The notes beneath the pieces were generated by a model. The model saw only the letters and a program-made list of their open reading frames with translations. It did not search any database and was not told where the DNA came from. DNA of 64,000 nt from an uncultured Tenacibaculum sp. (GTDB lineage: Bacteria > Bacteroidota > Bacteroidia > Flavobacteriales > Flavobacteriaceae), in contig CANLQH010000004.1 in the NCBI GenBank assembly GCA_947493285.1, forward strand, positions 89,870 to 153,869, given 5' to 3'. The position numbers and the translations under genes were made by a program. Within the stretch, counting starts at the first letter, position 1, and each line of letters starts with the position of its first letter. Below are positions 9,383-17,850 of this stretch, piece after piece.

Positions 9383-9469
9383 AATATAAACTGTTTGTTT
9401 TTTGAATTTGATAGCGCAATATCCTAAAAAATTGCACTTTCAACAAGTTTTAATCGTTAAATGTAATTT

Positions 9470-10369
9470 TTACGCTAATTTTTCTTTAAATCTTTGCAAA
9501 TCTTCTTTAAAAGATTTTGGAAAAAAGTTTAATTCTGTATTGGTTTTTGTTAAATCAAACCCTGTTTTTGGAGGTCGTTGTGCTTTTTGGTTTAATGTTT
9601 TTGTAGAAATTGGTTTAATTAAGTTTTTATCCAATTCAAAAACTTCAGCTACATATTGAGCTATTTCATAAATGCTTAATAACTTATTAGAAGATATATT
9701 GAAAATACCTGTAGATTTTTTGTCTATAGCTATTTTACAAGCCAATGCTAAATCTTCTACATAAGTTGGCATACGAAACTGATCGTTAACAATAGTAATT
9801 TCTTTTTTCTCTTCTAACAATTTTCTCACCCAAAGAACAATATTGTTACGAGTCATATCGTATACTTTTCCGTACACTAAAATTGTTCTTAAAATCGTAA
9901 AATCAATTTTTGATTCAGTTAATATATTTTCCGATTTCAATTTTGACAACCCGTAATAACTTAAAGGATTAGGCGTATCCGTTTCCTTGTATAAGCCATT
10001 TTTTCCATCGAAAATAAAATCTGTTGAAATATGAACGAGGTGTGTATTATTTAATTCGGAATATTCTTTTAAAAACTCAACTACATCAACATTTAAAACA
10101 TCACATGCTGCTTTATTTTCTTCACAAGCATCAACATTTGTCATCGCCGCTGTATTTACAATTACATCAGGCTTATACTTATTTAATTCTTCAAATAGCA
10201 AACCTTTACCTGTAATATCAATCGATACATATTCAAAATCATTTCGTCCGCTTCTATTTAGTCCACGAGAAAAACCTATTACTTTATATTCTTCTTTTTC
10301 TTCTAATAAAAGATTAACTAGAGTTTGACCGAGCAACCCATTACTACCAGTAATTACTATTTTCTTCAT
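9470..10369 (-). CDS. RmlD-type NAD(P)-dependent sugar-nucleotide reductase
   Basis: The 299-residue product is a short-chain dehydrogenase with the Rossmann glycine motif ITGSNGLLGQTL at residues 5-16 and the catalytic YxxxK in YYGLSKLKSE near residue 140. It fits the dTDP-4-dehydrorhamnose reductase subfamily (VNTAAMTNVDACEEN, HISTDFIFDGKNG). No other rhamnose genes are nearby, so its real substrate is uncertain. Its start overlaps the stop of the upstream channel gene as TAATG, so translation is probably coupled. Confidence 0.8.
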   Translation of the reverse strand: MKKIVITGSNGLLGQTLVNLLLEEKEEYKVIGFSRGLNRSGRNDFEYVSIDITGKGLLFEELNKYKPDVIVNTAAMTNVDACEENKAACDVLNVDVVEFLKEYSELNNTHLVHISTDFIFDGKNGLYKETDTPNPLSYYGLSKLKSENILTESKIDFTILRTILVYGKVYDMTRNNIVLWVRKLLEEKKEITIVNDQFRMPTYVEDLALACKIAIDKKSTGIFNISSNKLLSIYEIAQYVAEVFELDKNLIKPISTKTLNQKAQRPPKTGFDLTKTNTELNFFPKSFKEDLQRFKEKLA

Positions 10370-11373
10370 TAAAACAACTCTCTCAATTTAGTTATTTGTT
10401 CAGGTTTTCCTAAAACAATTAAATTAGCTCCTCCTTTTAACCTTAATGAAGCATCAGGGTTTATAACATACTCTTTTTCTGGTGTTCGGTAACCGATAAC
10501 AGTACACCCTGTCTTCTTTCTTAAATCTAAATCTAAAATCGTTTTATCAAGGTATTCTTTAGGCAAATTATCAATCGCTATTTCTTCAAGATTAGCTGTT
10601 GTATCTCCTTCAATTGTTAAACGATCTACAAACTCAATAACATCTGGAGTAACAACCAAAGAAGCCATATGTGCTCCACCTAATTTATCTGGCATAATTA
10701 CATTTTCGGCTCCAGCAATTTTCAATTTATTATATGAAGTTTCTTTTGATGCCCTACTTATTATCTTACATTTTTTATTTAGTTGACTCGCAGTTAACAC
10801 CACAAACAAGTTGTCGGCATCTGAAGGTAACGCTGTTATTAAGTAATCAGCATTTAAAATACCCGCTTTAATTAATGTTTCATCAATGGTAGCATCTCCT
10901 TCAATATTTAAAATTTCTTTTTCATCTAAGTGTTTTATAATAGCCTCATCTCCTTCAACAACTACAAATTTTTTATTGTAACTATTTAATTTCGAAATGG
11001 CTTGCTTTCCGTTTCTACCATAACCACAAACAATAGTATGCCCCTTTAATTGATCTATTCTTTTTTGCACTCTTTTTATTTTTAGTTGATGAAAAAATTG
11101 TCCACTTATTAAATATTCTGAAAAAGACGATACTGCATATCCAAATATAAATAAGCTTGATAATATAAGTCCGATTGTAAATACTTTCTCCCCTGTACCA
11201 AACGGATGCACTTCACCAAAACCAATTGTAGTAATGGTAATAATTGTCATATACAAGGCATCAATAAAAGAATATCCAAACAGTAATAAATACCCTCCTA
11301 CACCGATTAATAAAATTAAAATCGAAAAGAATATAGCCTTATATAATCTTGACTGAAATACGGTCTTTATCAT
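10369..11373 (-). CDS. Potassium channel protein with TrkA-N (RCK) domain
   Basis: The 334-residue product has two transmembrane helices (residues about 12-32 and 62-88) flanking a pore loop TITTIGFGEVHPFG. The filter is TIGFGE where K+ channels usually have TVGYGD. A cytoplasmic RCK domain follows, starting at HTIVCGYGRNGKQAI (Rossmann NAD-binding), with a TrkA-C-like end. Family members are ligand-gated K+ channels of the Kch/MthK type. Start and stop overlap both neighbours (ATGA with the PspC gene, TAATG with the reductase), giving a tight three-gene unit. Confidence 0.88.
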   Translation of the reverse strand: MIKTVFQSRLYKAIFFSILILLIGVGGYLLLFGYSFIDALYMTIITITTIGFGEVHPFGTGEKVFTIGLILSSLFIFGYAVSSFSEYLISGQFFHQLKIKRVQKRIDQLKGHTIVCGYGRNGKQAISKLNSYNKKFVVVEGDEAIIKHLDEKEILNIEGDATIDETLIKAGILNADYLITALPSDADNLFVVLTASQLNKKCKIISRASKETSYNKLKIAGAENVIMPDKLGGAHMASLVVTPDVIEFVDRLTIEGDTTANLEEIAIDNLPKEYLDKTILDLDLRKKTGCTVIGYRTPEKEYVINPDASLRLKGGANLIVLGKPEQITKLRELF

Positions 11374-11597
11374 AAATCGAAAACAGAAGTTCTTTTAGTA
11401 TAAAACATATCTTTTAATCGCAGTAAAAATGCCAACGTTAAATACAACCCAAAAGACAACCCAACAGTTACAAAAGAGATGTAAATAAAAAACAAACGTA
11501 CATTAGTTGCACGCATCCCTAAACGATCTGCAAAGCGCGAAGACACATTAAAACCATGACGTTCGAAAAAATGACGAACTGAATGAACAAGTTTCAT
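11370..11597 (-). CDS. Small PspC-domain membrane protein
   Basis: The 75-residue product has the PspC pattern: a basic N-terminal segment with SSRFADRLGMRATNVRLFF, then one hydrophobic segment (residues 33-58). PspC domains occur in envelope-stress systems, but isolated short members like this have no known role. It is the first gene of the unit with the K+ channel, overlapping it by 4 bp, and is transcribed divergently from uvrA. Confidence 0.7.
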   Translation of the reverse strand: MKLVHSVRHFFERHGFNVSSRFADRLGMRATNVRLFFIYISFVTVGLSFGLYLTLAFLLRLKDMFYTKRTSVFDL

Positions 11598-11677
11598 ATT
11601 TACCTATTTTTAACTGCAAGATACCAATTTACAATCATTTGTTTACAACATGAGCTTTAAAATAAATTTGGTTTTGG

Positions 11678-11685
11678 TAACTTTG
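11678..11685 (+). promoter_or_regulatory. Promoter -7 box for uvrA
   Basis: TAACTTTG is an exact match to TAnnTTTG and lies 22 bp before the TTG start of uvrA. A clear -33 TTG at the proper distance is not seen. I find no SOS-like operator that I can support. Confidence 0.5.
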
Positions 11686-11707
11686 CTTTTTCTGTAAAAT
11701 ACTGACC

Positions 11708-14533
11708 TTGAAAGAGCAAGAATATATTGAAGTATACGGAGCTAGAGCTCATAATTTAAAAAACATTGATGTTAAAATACCTCGCGAAAAACTAGTAGTT
11801 ATTACTGGGTTAAGCGGAAGTGGAAAATCTTCTTTAGCTTTCGATACTATTTATGCTGAAGGACAGCGTCGTTATATCGAAACATTTTCTGCCTATGCAC
11901 GTCAGTTTTTAGGTGGATTAGAAAGACCTGATGTAGATAAAATTGATGGTCTTTCTCCTGTGATTTCTATAGAGCAAAAGACAACTAATAAAAGTCCACG
12001 TTCTACTGTAGGTACTATTACAGAAATTTACGATTTTTTACGTTTGCTTTTTTCAAGAGCTTCGGATGCTTACTCTTACAACACCAATGAAAAAATGGTA
12101 AGTTACTCTGATGAACAAATCAAAGAACTTATTTTAAAAGATTTTGATGGAAAACGCATTGCAATTCTTGCTCCTTTGGTAAAATCTAGAAAAGGTCATT
12201 ACCGAGAACTTTTTCAACAAATATCTAAACAAGGGTTTGTTCGCGTTCGTGTAGATGGTGAAATTCGAGAGATTGAAAAAGGAATGAAACTAGATCGATA
12301 TAAAACACACGATATTGAAGTTGTTATCGATCGATTAGTTGCAAACCCATCAGCTGAAAAAAGATTAGAAGAAACTATTAAAACAGCGTTATATACCGGT
12401 GATAATATTTTAATGGTTATCGATGTAGATGATGAGAAACCTCGTTATTTTAGTCGTGAATTAATGTGTCCTACAACTGGGATTGCCTATCCGAACCCTG
12501 AACCTAATACTTTCTCATTTAATTCACCAAAAGGAGCTTGCGCTAAGTGTAACGGTTTAGGTATTACAAACGAAATAAACGAACAAAAAGTAATCCCTGA
12601 TACTTCAAACTCAATAAAAAGTGGTGGAATTATTCCTTTAGGCGAGCAAAAAAATAGTTGGATATTTAAGCAACTACAAACCATTGCTGACAGATACGAG
12701 TTTAAACTTACCGATCCAATCAGTAAAATTCCATCAGAAGCTATGCATATTATTTTACATGGTGGAAATGAAAAGTTTGAAATTCAATCTAAAAACCTTG
12801 GGGTTACTCGAAATTACGAAATAGACTTTGAAGGAATTGTTGCTTTTATCGAAAATCAATATAAAAACTCTGACAGCACATCAATAAAACGTTGGGCTAA
12901 AGATTTTATGGACGAAGTTACGTGCTCTTCCTGTGAAGGGAAACGTCTTAAAAAAGAAGCCTTGCACTTTAAAATCACTGATAAAAACATTAGTGATTTA
13001 GCAATGATGGATGTAGTTGAATTAGCTGCTTGGTTTAAAGATATTGAAAAACAACTTTCTGAAAAACAACTGACAATTGCTTCAGAAATTTTAAAAGAAA
13101 TACGAACTAGAATTCAGTTTTTATTAGATGTTGGCTTAGATTATTTAACCTTAGACAGAACTTCAAAATCTTTATCTGGTGGAGAAGCACAACGTATTCG
13201 ATTAGCAACTCAAATAGGCTCTCAACTTGTAGGTGTTTTATATATATTAGATGAACCAAGTATTGGATTGCACCAACGAGATAATCAGAAATTGATTGAT
13301 TCTTTATTAAAACTTAGAGACGTAGGTAATTCAGTCTTGGTTGTAGAACACGACGAAGACATGATTAAAAAAGCTGATTTTGTATTAGATATTGGTCCTG
13401 GAGCTGGAAGACACGGTGGAGAAATTGTTAGCGAAGGTACTTTTGATGACTTAAAAGACCATGATACTTTAACTGCTGATTATTTATCAAAAAGAAAAGA
13501 AATTAAAGTTCCTAAAAAACGAAGAAAAGGTAACGGGAATAATATTAAATTATCAGGTGCTACTGGAAACAATTTAAAAAACGTAACGGTTGAATTTCCT
13601 TTAGGAAAAATGATTTGTGTGTCTGGTGTTTCTGGAAGTGGAAAATCTACTTTAATTAACGAGACTTTATATCCTATTTTAAATGCTCACATTTATAGAG
13701 GTGTAAAAAAACCAATGCCTTATAAAAAGATTAGCGGCTTAGAACATATCGATAAAGTGATTGATATTGATCAATCTCCTATTGGTAGAACACCTCGCTC
13801 AAACCCTGCTACTTATACTGGTACTTTTGGTGAAATTAGAAGTCTATTCGCAAAAACTCCAGAAGCTGCTATTCGTGGCTACAAACCAGGAAGATTTAGT
13901 TTTAATGTAAAAGGAGGTCGTTGTGAAACTTGTCAAGGTGGTGGAGTTCGTGTGATAGAAATGAATTTTTTACCTGATGTTCATGTTGAATGTGAAACTT
14001 GTCAAGGAAAACGATTTAATAGAGAAACTTTAGAGATTCGTTATAAAGGAAAATCTATTTCTGATATTTTGAATATGACTATTAATGAAGCTACAGACTT
14101 TTTTGAAAGCATTCCTAAAATCTACAGAAAATTAAAAACAATTCAAGATGTTGGCTTAGGATATATTACTCTCGGGCAGCAATCTACTACACTTTCCGGT
14201 GGAGAAGCGCAAAGAATTAAATTAGCTTCAGAACTCTCAAAAAGAGATACCGGTAATACTTTTTACATTCTTGACGAACCTACTACTGGACTTCATTTTG
14301 AAGACATTCGTGTTTTAATGGAGGTTTTAAATAAATTAACTGATAAAGGAAATACTGTTTTGATTATTGAACATAATTTAGATGTAATTAAACTTGCGGA
14401 TTATATTATTGATGTTGGTATGGAAGGCGGAAAAGGTGGCGGAGAAATTTTAGCCACCGGAACACCTGAGCAAGTTGCTAAACATAAAACGAGTTATACT
14501 GCTGAGTTTTTAAAAAAGGAATTAAAACACTAA
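11708..14533 (+). CDS. uvrA: Excinuclease ABC subunit A
   Basis: The 941-residue product is full-length UvrA, the damage-recognition ATPase of nucleotide excision repair. Both ATPase modules are complete: Walker [10 protein letters not shown] (near residue 34) and GVSGSGKST (near 640), and ABC signatures [13 protein letters not shown] and [13 protein letters not shown]. Zinc modules appear as [17 protein letters not shown] and CETCQGGG with CETCQGKRF. The start is TTG, chosen because the family N-terminus ([18 protein letters not shown]) begins right there. It stands alone and divergent from the PspC unit. Confidence 0.98.
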   Translation: MKEQEYIEVYGARAHNLKNIDVKIPREKLVVITGLSGSGKSSLAFDTIYAEGQRRYIETFSAYARQFLGGLERPDVDKIDGLSPVISIEQKTTNKSPRSTVGTITEIYDFLRLLFSRASDAYSYNTNEKMVSYSDEQIKELILKDFDGKRIAILAPLVKSRKGHYRELFQQISKQGFVRVRVDGEIREIEKGMKLDRYKTHDIEVVIDRLVANPSAEKRLEETIKTALYTGDNILMVIDVDDEKPRYFSRELMCPTTGIAYPNPEPNTFSFNSPKGACAKCNGLGITNEINEQKVIPDTSNSIKSGGIIPLGEQKNSWIFKQLQTIADRYEFKLTDPISKIPSEAMHIILHGGNEKFEIQSKNLGVTRNYEIDFEGIVAFIENQYKNSDSTSIKRWAKDFMDEVTCSSCEGKRLKKEALHFKITDKNISDLAMMDVVELAAWFKDIEKQLSEKQLTIASEILKEIRTRIQFLLDVGLDYLTLDRTSKSLSGGEAQRIRLATQIGSQLVGVLYILDEPSIGLHQRDNQKLIDSLLKLRDVGNSVLVVEHDEDMIKKADFVLDIGPGAGRHGGEIVSEGTFDDLKDHDTLTADYLSKRKEIKVPKKRRKGNGNNIKLSGATGNNLKNVTVEFPLGKMICVSGVSGSGKSTLINETLYPILNAHIYRGVKKPMPYKKISGLEHIDKVIDIDQSPIGRTPRSNPATYTGTFGEIRSLFAKTPEAAIRGYKPGRFSFNVKGGRCETCQGGGVRVIEMNFLPDVHVECETCQGKRFNRETLEIRYKGKSISDILNMTINEATDFFESIPKIYRKLKTIQDVGLGYITLGQQSTTLSGGEAQRIKLASELSKRDTGNTFYILDEPTTGLHFEDIRVLMEVLNKLTDKGNTVLIIEHNLDVIKLADYIIDVGMEGGKGGGEILATGTPEQVAKHKTSYTAEFLKKELKH

Positions 14534-14607
14534 ACAATTTATATACAGATATTTAAACTTAGCACAATCTACTTCCCTTTTTCAACCTGTTAAAAAAATG
14601 TTAACAA

Positions 14608-14658
14608 AAATAGGGTTACCCCTATTTCCTAAGGGTTATCCCTAACTCTCAAATAGGG
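14608..14658 (+). promoter_or_regulatory. Inverted and direct G-run/C-run repeats upstream of the cluster regulator
   Basis: An 8-bp perfect inverted repeat AAATAGGG-TTAC-CCCTATTT spans 14608-14627. It is followed by AGGG-TTAT-CCCT (14632-14643) and another AAATAGGG at 14651-14658. The array lies between uvrA and the response-regulator gene, 77 bp before its likely start. It could be a multi-site operator or a weak uvrA terminator. There is no T-run after the stems, so an operator is the better guess. Confidence 0.45.
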
Positions 14659-14734
14659 GCATTGGGTATTGACCAATGATTTATTTTCTTCTAGTTTTAC
14701 CATATTAAAAATTATTTGCTATAAGTTTTTATAT

Positions 14735-15418
14735 ATGAAAAAAGAAAAAAAATCAATTCTAATTATTGATAGTTGCCCATTAATTTGCGAAGCTTACAAA
14801 AGCGTAATCAGCTCGACAAATAAGCATGAAAATTATTTATTTGACATTAACTTGGTGCACTGCGGAAAACAAGGTCTAGAAATAATCAATAATGCATCTA
14901 AAAATAAGACCTTCTTTAATCTAATAATTTTAGAATTAAAACTTTCTATAAACTACCAAAAAGAAAGATTATCTGGGGAAGATTTAAGTATGACCGTTAG
15001 AAAAATATCTCCTAATACAAGAATAATAATATCTACTGCTTTAGATGACAACTTCAGGATTCATAATATATTTAAAACAATAAATCCTGAAGGATTCATT
15101 TTAAAAAAAGACCTAACTTCTAAAGATTTTAAAAATGCTATTTGTTCTATTTTCAACAACGAACCTTTCTATAGCAAATCAATTCTTAAACTTTTAAGAA
15201 AAGAAATTTCATCAACCTTGTTAATAGATCGCATAGATAGAAAAATCTTATACGAACTATCTATTGGTGCAAGAATGAAAGATATGCCTAATTACGTTCC
15301 TTTATCAGCTGCCAGCATTGAAAAAAGAAAACGCCACTTAAAGAAAATATTTAATGTGAAAGATAAAGGCGGAGATAGAGAGTTAATACTTGTAGCTAAA
15401 GAAAAAGGGCTTATATAA
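14735..15418 (+). CDS. Atypical response-regulator-like transcription factor of the peptide cluster
   Basis: The 227-residue product has a receiver-like fold (residues 7-140) and a C-terminal helix-turn-helix of LuxR type (about 166-227, IDRKILYELSIGARMKDMP then SAASIEKRKRHLKKIF). Receiver landmarks are D12, T101 and K124, but the phosphoacceptor Asp is replaced by Glu (E67 in LIILELKLS) and the second acidic residue next to D12 is Ser. It may act without phosphorylation. The start at 14735 is preferred over an in-frame ATG 22 codons upstream because MKKEKKSILIIDS is the normal receiver N-terminus. No histidine kinase is adjacent. Being first in the cluster suggests it regulates the peptide genes; that is inference. 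Confidence 0.7.
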   Translation: MKKEKKSILIIDSCPLICEAYKSVISSTNKHENYLFDINLVHCGKQGLEIINNASKNKTFFNLIILELKLSINYQKERLSGEDLSMTVRKISPNTRIIISTALDDNFRIHNIFKTINPEGFILKKDLTSKDFKNAICSIFNNEPFYSKSILKLLRKEISSTLLIDRIDRKILYELSIGARMKDMPNYVPLSAASIEKRKRHLKKIFNVKDKGGDRELILVAKEKGLI

Positions 15419-15422
15419 AACA

Positions 15423-15450
15423 AAAAGTAAGGCTAGTCCTTACTTTTTTT
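15423..15450 (+). terminator. Terminator after the regulator gene
   Basis: A 10-bp stem (AAAAGTAAGG / CCTTACTTTT) with loop CTAGT runs into a T tract, 5 bp past the stop. It makes the regulator gene its own transcription unit. Confidence 0.9.
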
Positions 15451-15531
15451 ACGGTTTTTTCTCACTTTTTTAATTCTTAAAAAAATAGCTTTGGAGGAAA
15501 CTAAAATTAGCTATTCTAAAAAATATAACTT

Positions 15532-17118
15532 TTGAAAGACACATTAATCAATTTAGTAAGTAGATTATTAAAACAAAATAGAATATCATTTGATAAAGAA
15601 GAGTTAACTTTTCAAATTCAAAGTCACCCTTCATATCCTAGCCTACATGCTATTACTGGGGTATTAGATCATTTCAACATAGAAAACGTAGCAGCTGATG
15701 TACCAACAAATACTGAAACACTTTTACAACTACCTGATTGTTTTATAGCACAAGTAAATAATAAACACGGTAAAGATCTAGTTGTTGTAGATCGAAAAAA
15801 ATTAGACTACAACATTTATAATACTGAAAACAAAAAGGAAAAGCTTACAGAAAAGGATTTTCTTGGAAAATTTACAGGGATTATAGTCGCTGTTGAACAA
15901 TCTCAAGAAAACTCACAAACAAAATCAAAATCCAATACAACAAGATTTGTTGCTTTAGGTCTTTTAACTCTTTTCGCTTCCTTTTTAATTTATAGCAGTT
16001 CAACTTCTTGGTATACCATTATATATATCGTTTTATCAATTTTAGGAATAATAACAAGTATAGCAATAGTAAAACAAGAGTTGGGTTTAAAAACAGCTAT
16101 AGGTGATGCTTTTTGTTCTGGCTCAGATGATAAAAAAGATTGTGATGCAGTATTAACATCTAAAGGAGCTGAGTTAATTAAAGGATACAAATTAAGTGAT
16201 TTAAGTATTTTATACTTTTCAGGACTTGCGTTATTAACACTATCTCAGATTACTAATCCTGTACATTCTTACACTATTAGTCTTTTAGCCATCCCTATTA
16301 CCTTATACTCGTTATACTACCAATACGCTGTTGTTAAAAAATGGTGTTTGTTATGCCTGAGTATAGTTGGCATATTATGGTTGCAAGCGGTAGTTCCGTT
16401 AATTACAAATACATTTATAGAAAGTTTTTCTATAGTTGATTTTACTACACTTGTCCTGATAACATTAGCTACTTGGCTTACTTGGAATTATTTAAAGCCT
16501 TTAATACATCAAGTAACAGAATTAAAAAAAGAAAAAATAGAGAATGTTAAATTTAAACGTAACTATACTTTATTTAGTAGTCTTTTACAAAAATCTCCTC
16601 AAATAAATACTCAAATTGAAAATAGTGAAGAAATTGTTTTTGGTAATCCATACTCACCACTAGAATTAACCATTATAACCAACCCTTTTTGCGGACATTG
16701 TAAACCGGTTCATAAACATATTCATGATATTTTAAACCGATATAATGATAATGTAAAGATTAAAATTCGTTTTAATGTAAATACTGAAGACACTGATAAT
16801 GACCTTTTTAAAATAACAAATAGTTTACTTTCTATTTATCACATCAAAGGAGCGCAAGAATGCTTGCAAGCTATGGATGAAATTTATAATGGGGAAAAAC
16901 CAGATAAATGGCTTAATAAATGGGAAGACAGCACTAAAAAAGATTTGTATAAAAAAGAGCTAGAAAGAGAAAGCTCTTGGTGTAAAGAAAATACTATCAA
17001 TTTTACTCCAGAAATTTTAGTGAATGGAAAATCTTTCCCTAAAGAATATAATAGAACAGATCTAATCTTCTTTATTGAAGAACTTGAAGAAAACTGTCAA
17101 CAATTAATAACAGTATAA
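15532..17118 (+). CDS. VKOR-thioredoxin fusion with degenerate C39-like domain
   Basis: The 528-residue product joins three modules. Residues 1-123 look like a C39-peptidase fold (SHPSYPSLHAITGVLDHFNI) without the catalytic Cys. Residues 137-325 are the membrane-embedded vitamin K epoxide reductase domain, with loop cysteines C195 and C204 and the active-site pair C272-C275 (WCLLC). Residues 365-528 are a thioredoxin-like domain with C387-C390 (CGHC). VKOR-Trx fusions drive disulfide formation with quinone as electron sink. Here the natural clients are the cysteine-rich peptides encoded next door, and the dead C39 domain may bind their leaders; both are inferences. The start codon is TTG at 15532. 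Confidence 0.88.
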   Translation: MKDTLINLVSRLLKQNRISFDKEELTFQIQSHPSYPSLHAITGVLDHFNIENVAADVPTNTETLLQLPDCFIAQVNNKHGKDLVVVDRKKLDYNIYNTENKKEKLTEKDFLGKFTGIIVAVEQSQENSQTKSKSNTTRFVALGLLTLFASFLIYSSSTSWYTIIYIVLSILGIITSIAIVKQELGLKTAIGDAFCSGSDDKKDCDAVLTSKGAELIKGYKLSDLSILYFSGLALLTLSQITNPVHSYTISLLAIPITLYSLYYQYAVVKKWCLLCLSIVGILWLQAVVPLITNTFIESFSIVDFTTLVLITLATWLTWNYLKPLIHQVTELKKEKIENVKFKRNYTLFSSLLQKSPQINTQIENSEEIVFGNPYSPLELTIITNPFCGHCKPVHKHIHDILNRYNDNVKIKIRFNVNTEDTDNDLFKITNSLLSIYHIKGAQECLQAMDEIYNGEKPDKWLNKWEDSTKKDLYKKELERESSWCKENTINFTPEILVNGKSFPKEYNRTDLIFFIEELEENCQQLITV

Positions 17119-17124
17119 AAATAA

Positions 17125-17152
17125 CAAAGCCCTTTTTAGGGCTTTGCTTTTT
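17125..17152 (+). terminator. Terminator after the VKOR fusion gene
   Basis: An 8-bp stem (CAAAGCCC / GGGCTTTG) with loop TTTTTA is followed by CTTTTTG. It separates the VKOR gene from the first peptide group. Confidence 0.85.
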
Positions 17153-17161
17153 GAACAATAT

Positions 17162-17209
17162 TCTCTCGCGAAGAATAGACACATAGGTGAGTGTCTTTAA
17201 ATGTTCGCC
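17162..17209 (+). promoter_or_regulatory. Peptide-leader pseudoknot element, copy A
   Basis: A conserved box TCTCTCGCGAAGAAT precedes two interleaved stems. Stem 1 is AGACAC (17177-17182) with GTGTCT (17191-17196). Stem 2 is GGTGA (17186-17190) with TCGCC (17205-17209), using one G-T pair. The 5' loop is 3 nt, the gap between stems is zero and the 3' loop is 8 nt, the geometry of an H-type pseudoknot. Stem 2 differs in sequence from the other copies yet still pairs. The element ends 26 nt before the first peptide start. Confidence 0.7.
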
Positions 17210-17235
17210 GCAAAAGTAACCTTAATATTTTAATT

Positions 17236-17394
17236 ATGAAAAAATCAATTTTTAACTTAGGTAAAGCTTTAGATAAAGCGGAACAAAAAACAATTAATGG
17301 AGGAAGAATGCAATGCGATACAAACGGAGATCGAGTATGCGAAGACTTTGGTTGGAAATGTGCTGAAACTTATTGTCGTTTTATTCTTTTATAA
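17236..17394 (+). CDS. Double-glycine leader cysteine-rich peptide precursor 1
   Basis: A 52-residue precursor. The leader is MKKSIFNLGKALDK then AEQKTINGG (23 residues, ending in the GG processing site). The 29-residue core has four Cys (core positions 4, 12, 19, 24) and shares RxxC..NG..C and CAExxCR with precursor 5, so the two are paralogues. The start is set by the leader consensus; an upstream GTG would run into the pseudoknot element. Likely cleaved and exported by the C39 transporter downstream. Function unknown. Confidence 0.85.
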   Translation: MKKSIFNLGKALDKAEQKTINGGRMQCDTNGDRVCEDFGWKCAETYCRFILL

Positions 17395-17403
17395 AAATAT
17401 GTT

Positions 17404-17595
17404 ATGAAAAAATCAATCTTAAACTTAGGCAGAGCTTTAAATAAAGTAGAACAAAAAGAAGTAAATGGAGGTGGACGTCCTTCTCTTAATGTTTGTTGTG
17501 GTGGAACTGGCGGAATAATAGTGAATTCTGCTCATTGCTCGATGGGAACTTATGGTACAGATTACTGTAATGGTCAATGCTGGGCTTGTTATTAA
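17404..17595 (+). CDS. Double-glycine leader cysteine-rich peptide precursor 2
   Basis: A 63-residue precursor. Leader MKKSILNLGRALNK then VEQKEVNGG, and a 40-residue core with six Cys (core positions 8, 9, 22, 32, 36, 39) rich in Gly and ending CNGQCWACY. It starts 9 bp after precursor 1. Outside the leader it has no evident similarity to its neighbours. Confidence 0.87.
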   Translation: MKKSILNLGRALNKVEQKEVNGGGRPSLNVCCGGTGGIIVNSAHCSMGTYGTDYCNGQCWACY

Positions 17596-17607
17596 TAAAT
17601 TTTAAAA

Positions 17608-17787
17608 ATGAAAAAATCAATTTTAAACATAGGTAAATCTTTAAATAAAACTGAACAAAAAGAAATTAATGGAGGTTCTATTTTGCCTACATGTTCAGAT
17701 TTAGGATGGTCTCCTTATACTTGTGCAATTGCTGAAAACGATCCTCCTTTTGGAGATAAATGGTATAGAGAATGCTGCTCTATGTAG
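17608..17787 (+). CDS. Double-glycine leader cysteine-rich peptide precursor 3
   Basis: A 59-residue precursor, easy to miss because of its size. The leader MKKSILNIGKSLNK then TEQKEINGG is unmistakable. The 36-residue core has four Cys (core positions 6, 16, 33, 34), two of them adjacent near the end (RECCSM). It starts 12 bp after precursor 2 and closes the first peptide group, just before the hairpin at 17799. Confidence 0.87.
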   Translation: MKKSILNIGKSLNKTEQKEINGGSILPTCSDLGWSPYTCAIAENDPPFGDKWYRECCSM

Positions 17788-17798
17788 TTTAATAATAT

Positions 17799-17830
17799 AG
17801 AGAGTCATCATTTTTAAATCTTGACTCTCT
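17799..17830 (+). terminator. Terminator or attenuator between peptide group 1 and the exporter
   Basis: A 9-bp perfect stem (AGAGAGTCA / TGACTCTCT) with a 14-nt loop is followed by a T-rich stretch. It lies between the peptide genes and the exporter, so it would cut exporter expression relative to peptide expression. The right arm ends 20 bp before the preferred exporter start, which makes a TTG at 17821 inside the arm an unlikely start. Confidence 0.8.
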
Positions 17831-17850
17831 TAACTTTTTATATTTATTAC

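Noticed and set aside
17191..17394. Longer first peptide frame starting at GTG 17191
   Set aside because: It would translate through the pseudoknot stem. The leader consensus starts at 17236 in all paralogues.
17821..17850. Exporter start at TTG 17821
   Set aside because: This TTG lies inside the right arm of the terminator hairpin. The C39 family N-terminus KKFPNYKQTEAKDCG fits a start at 17851.
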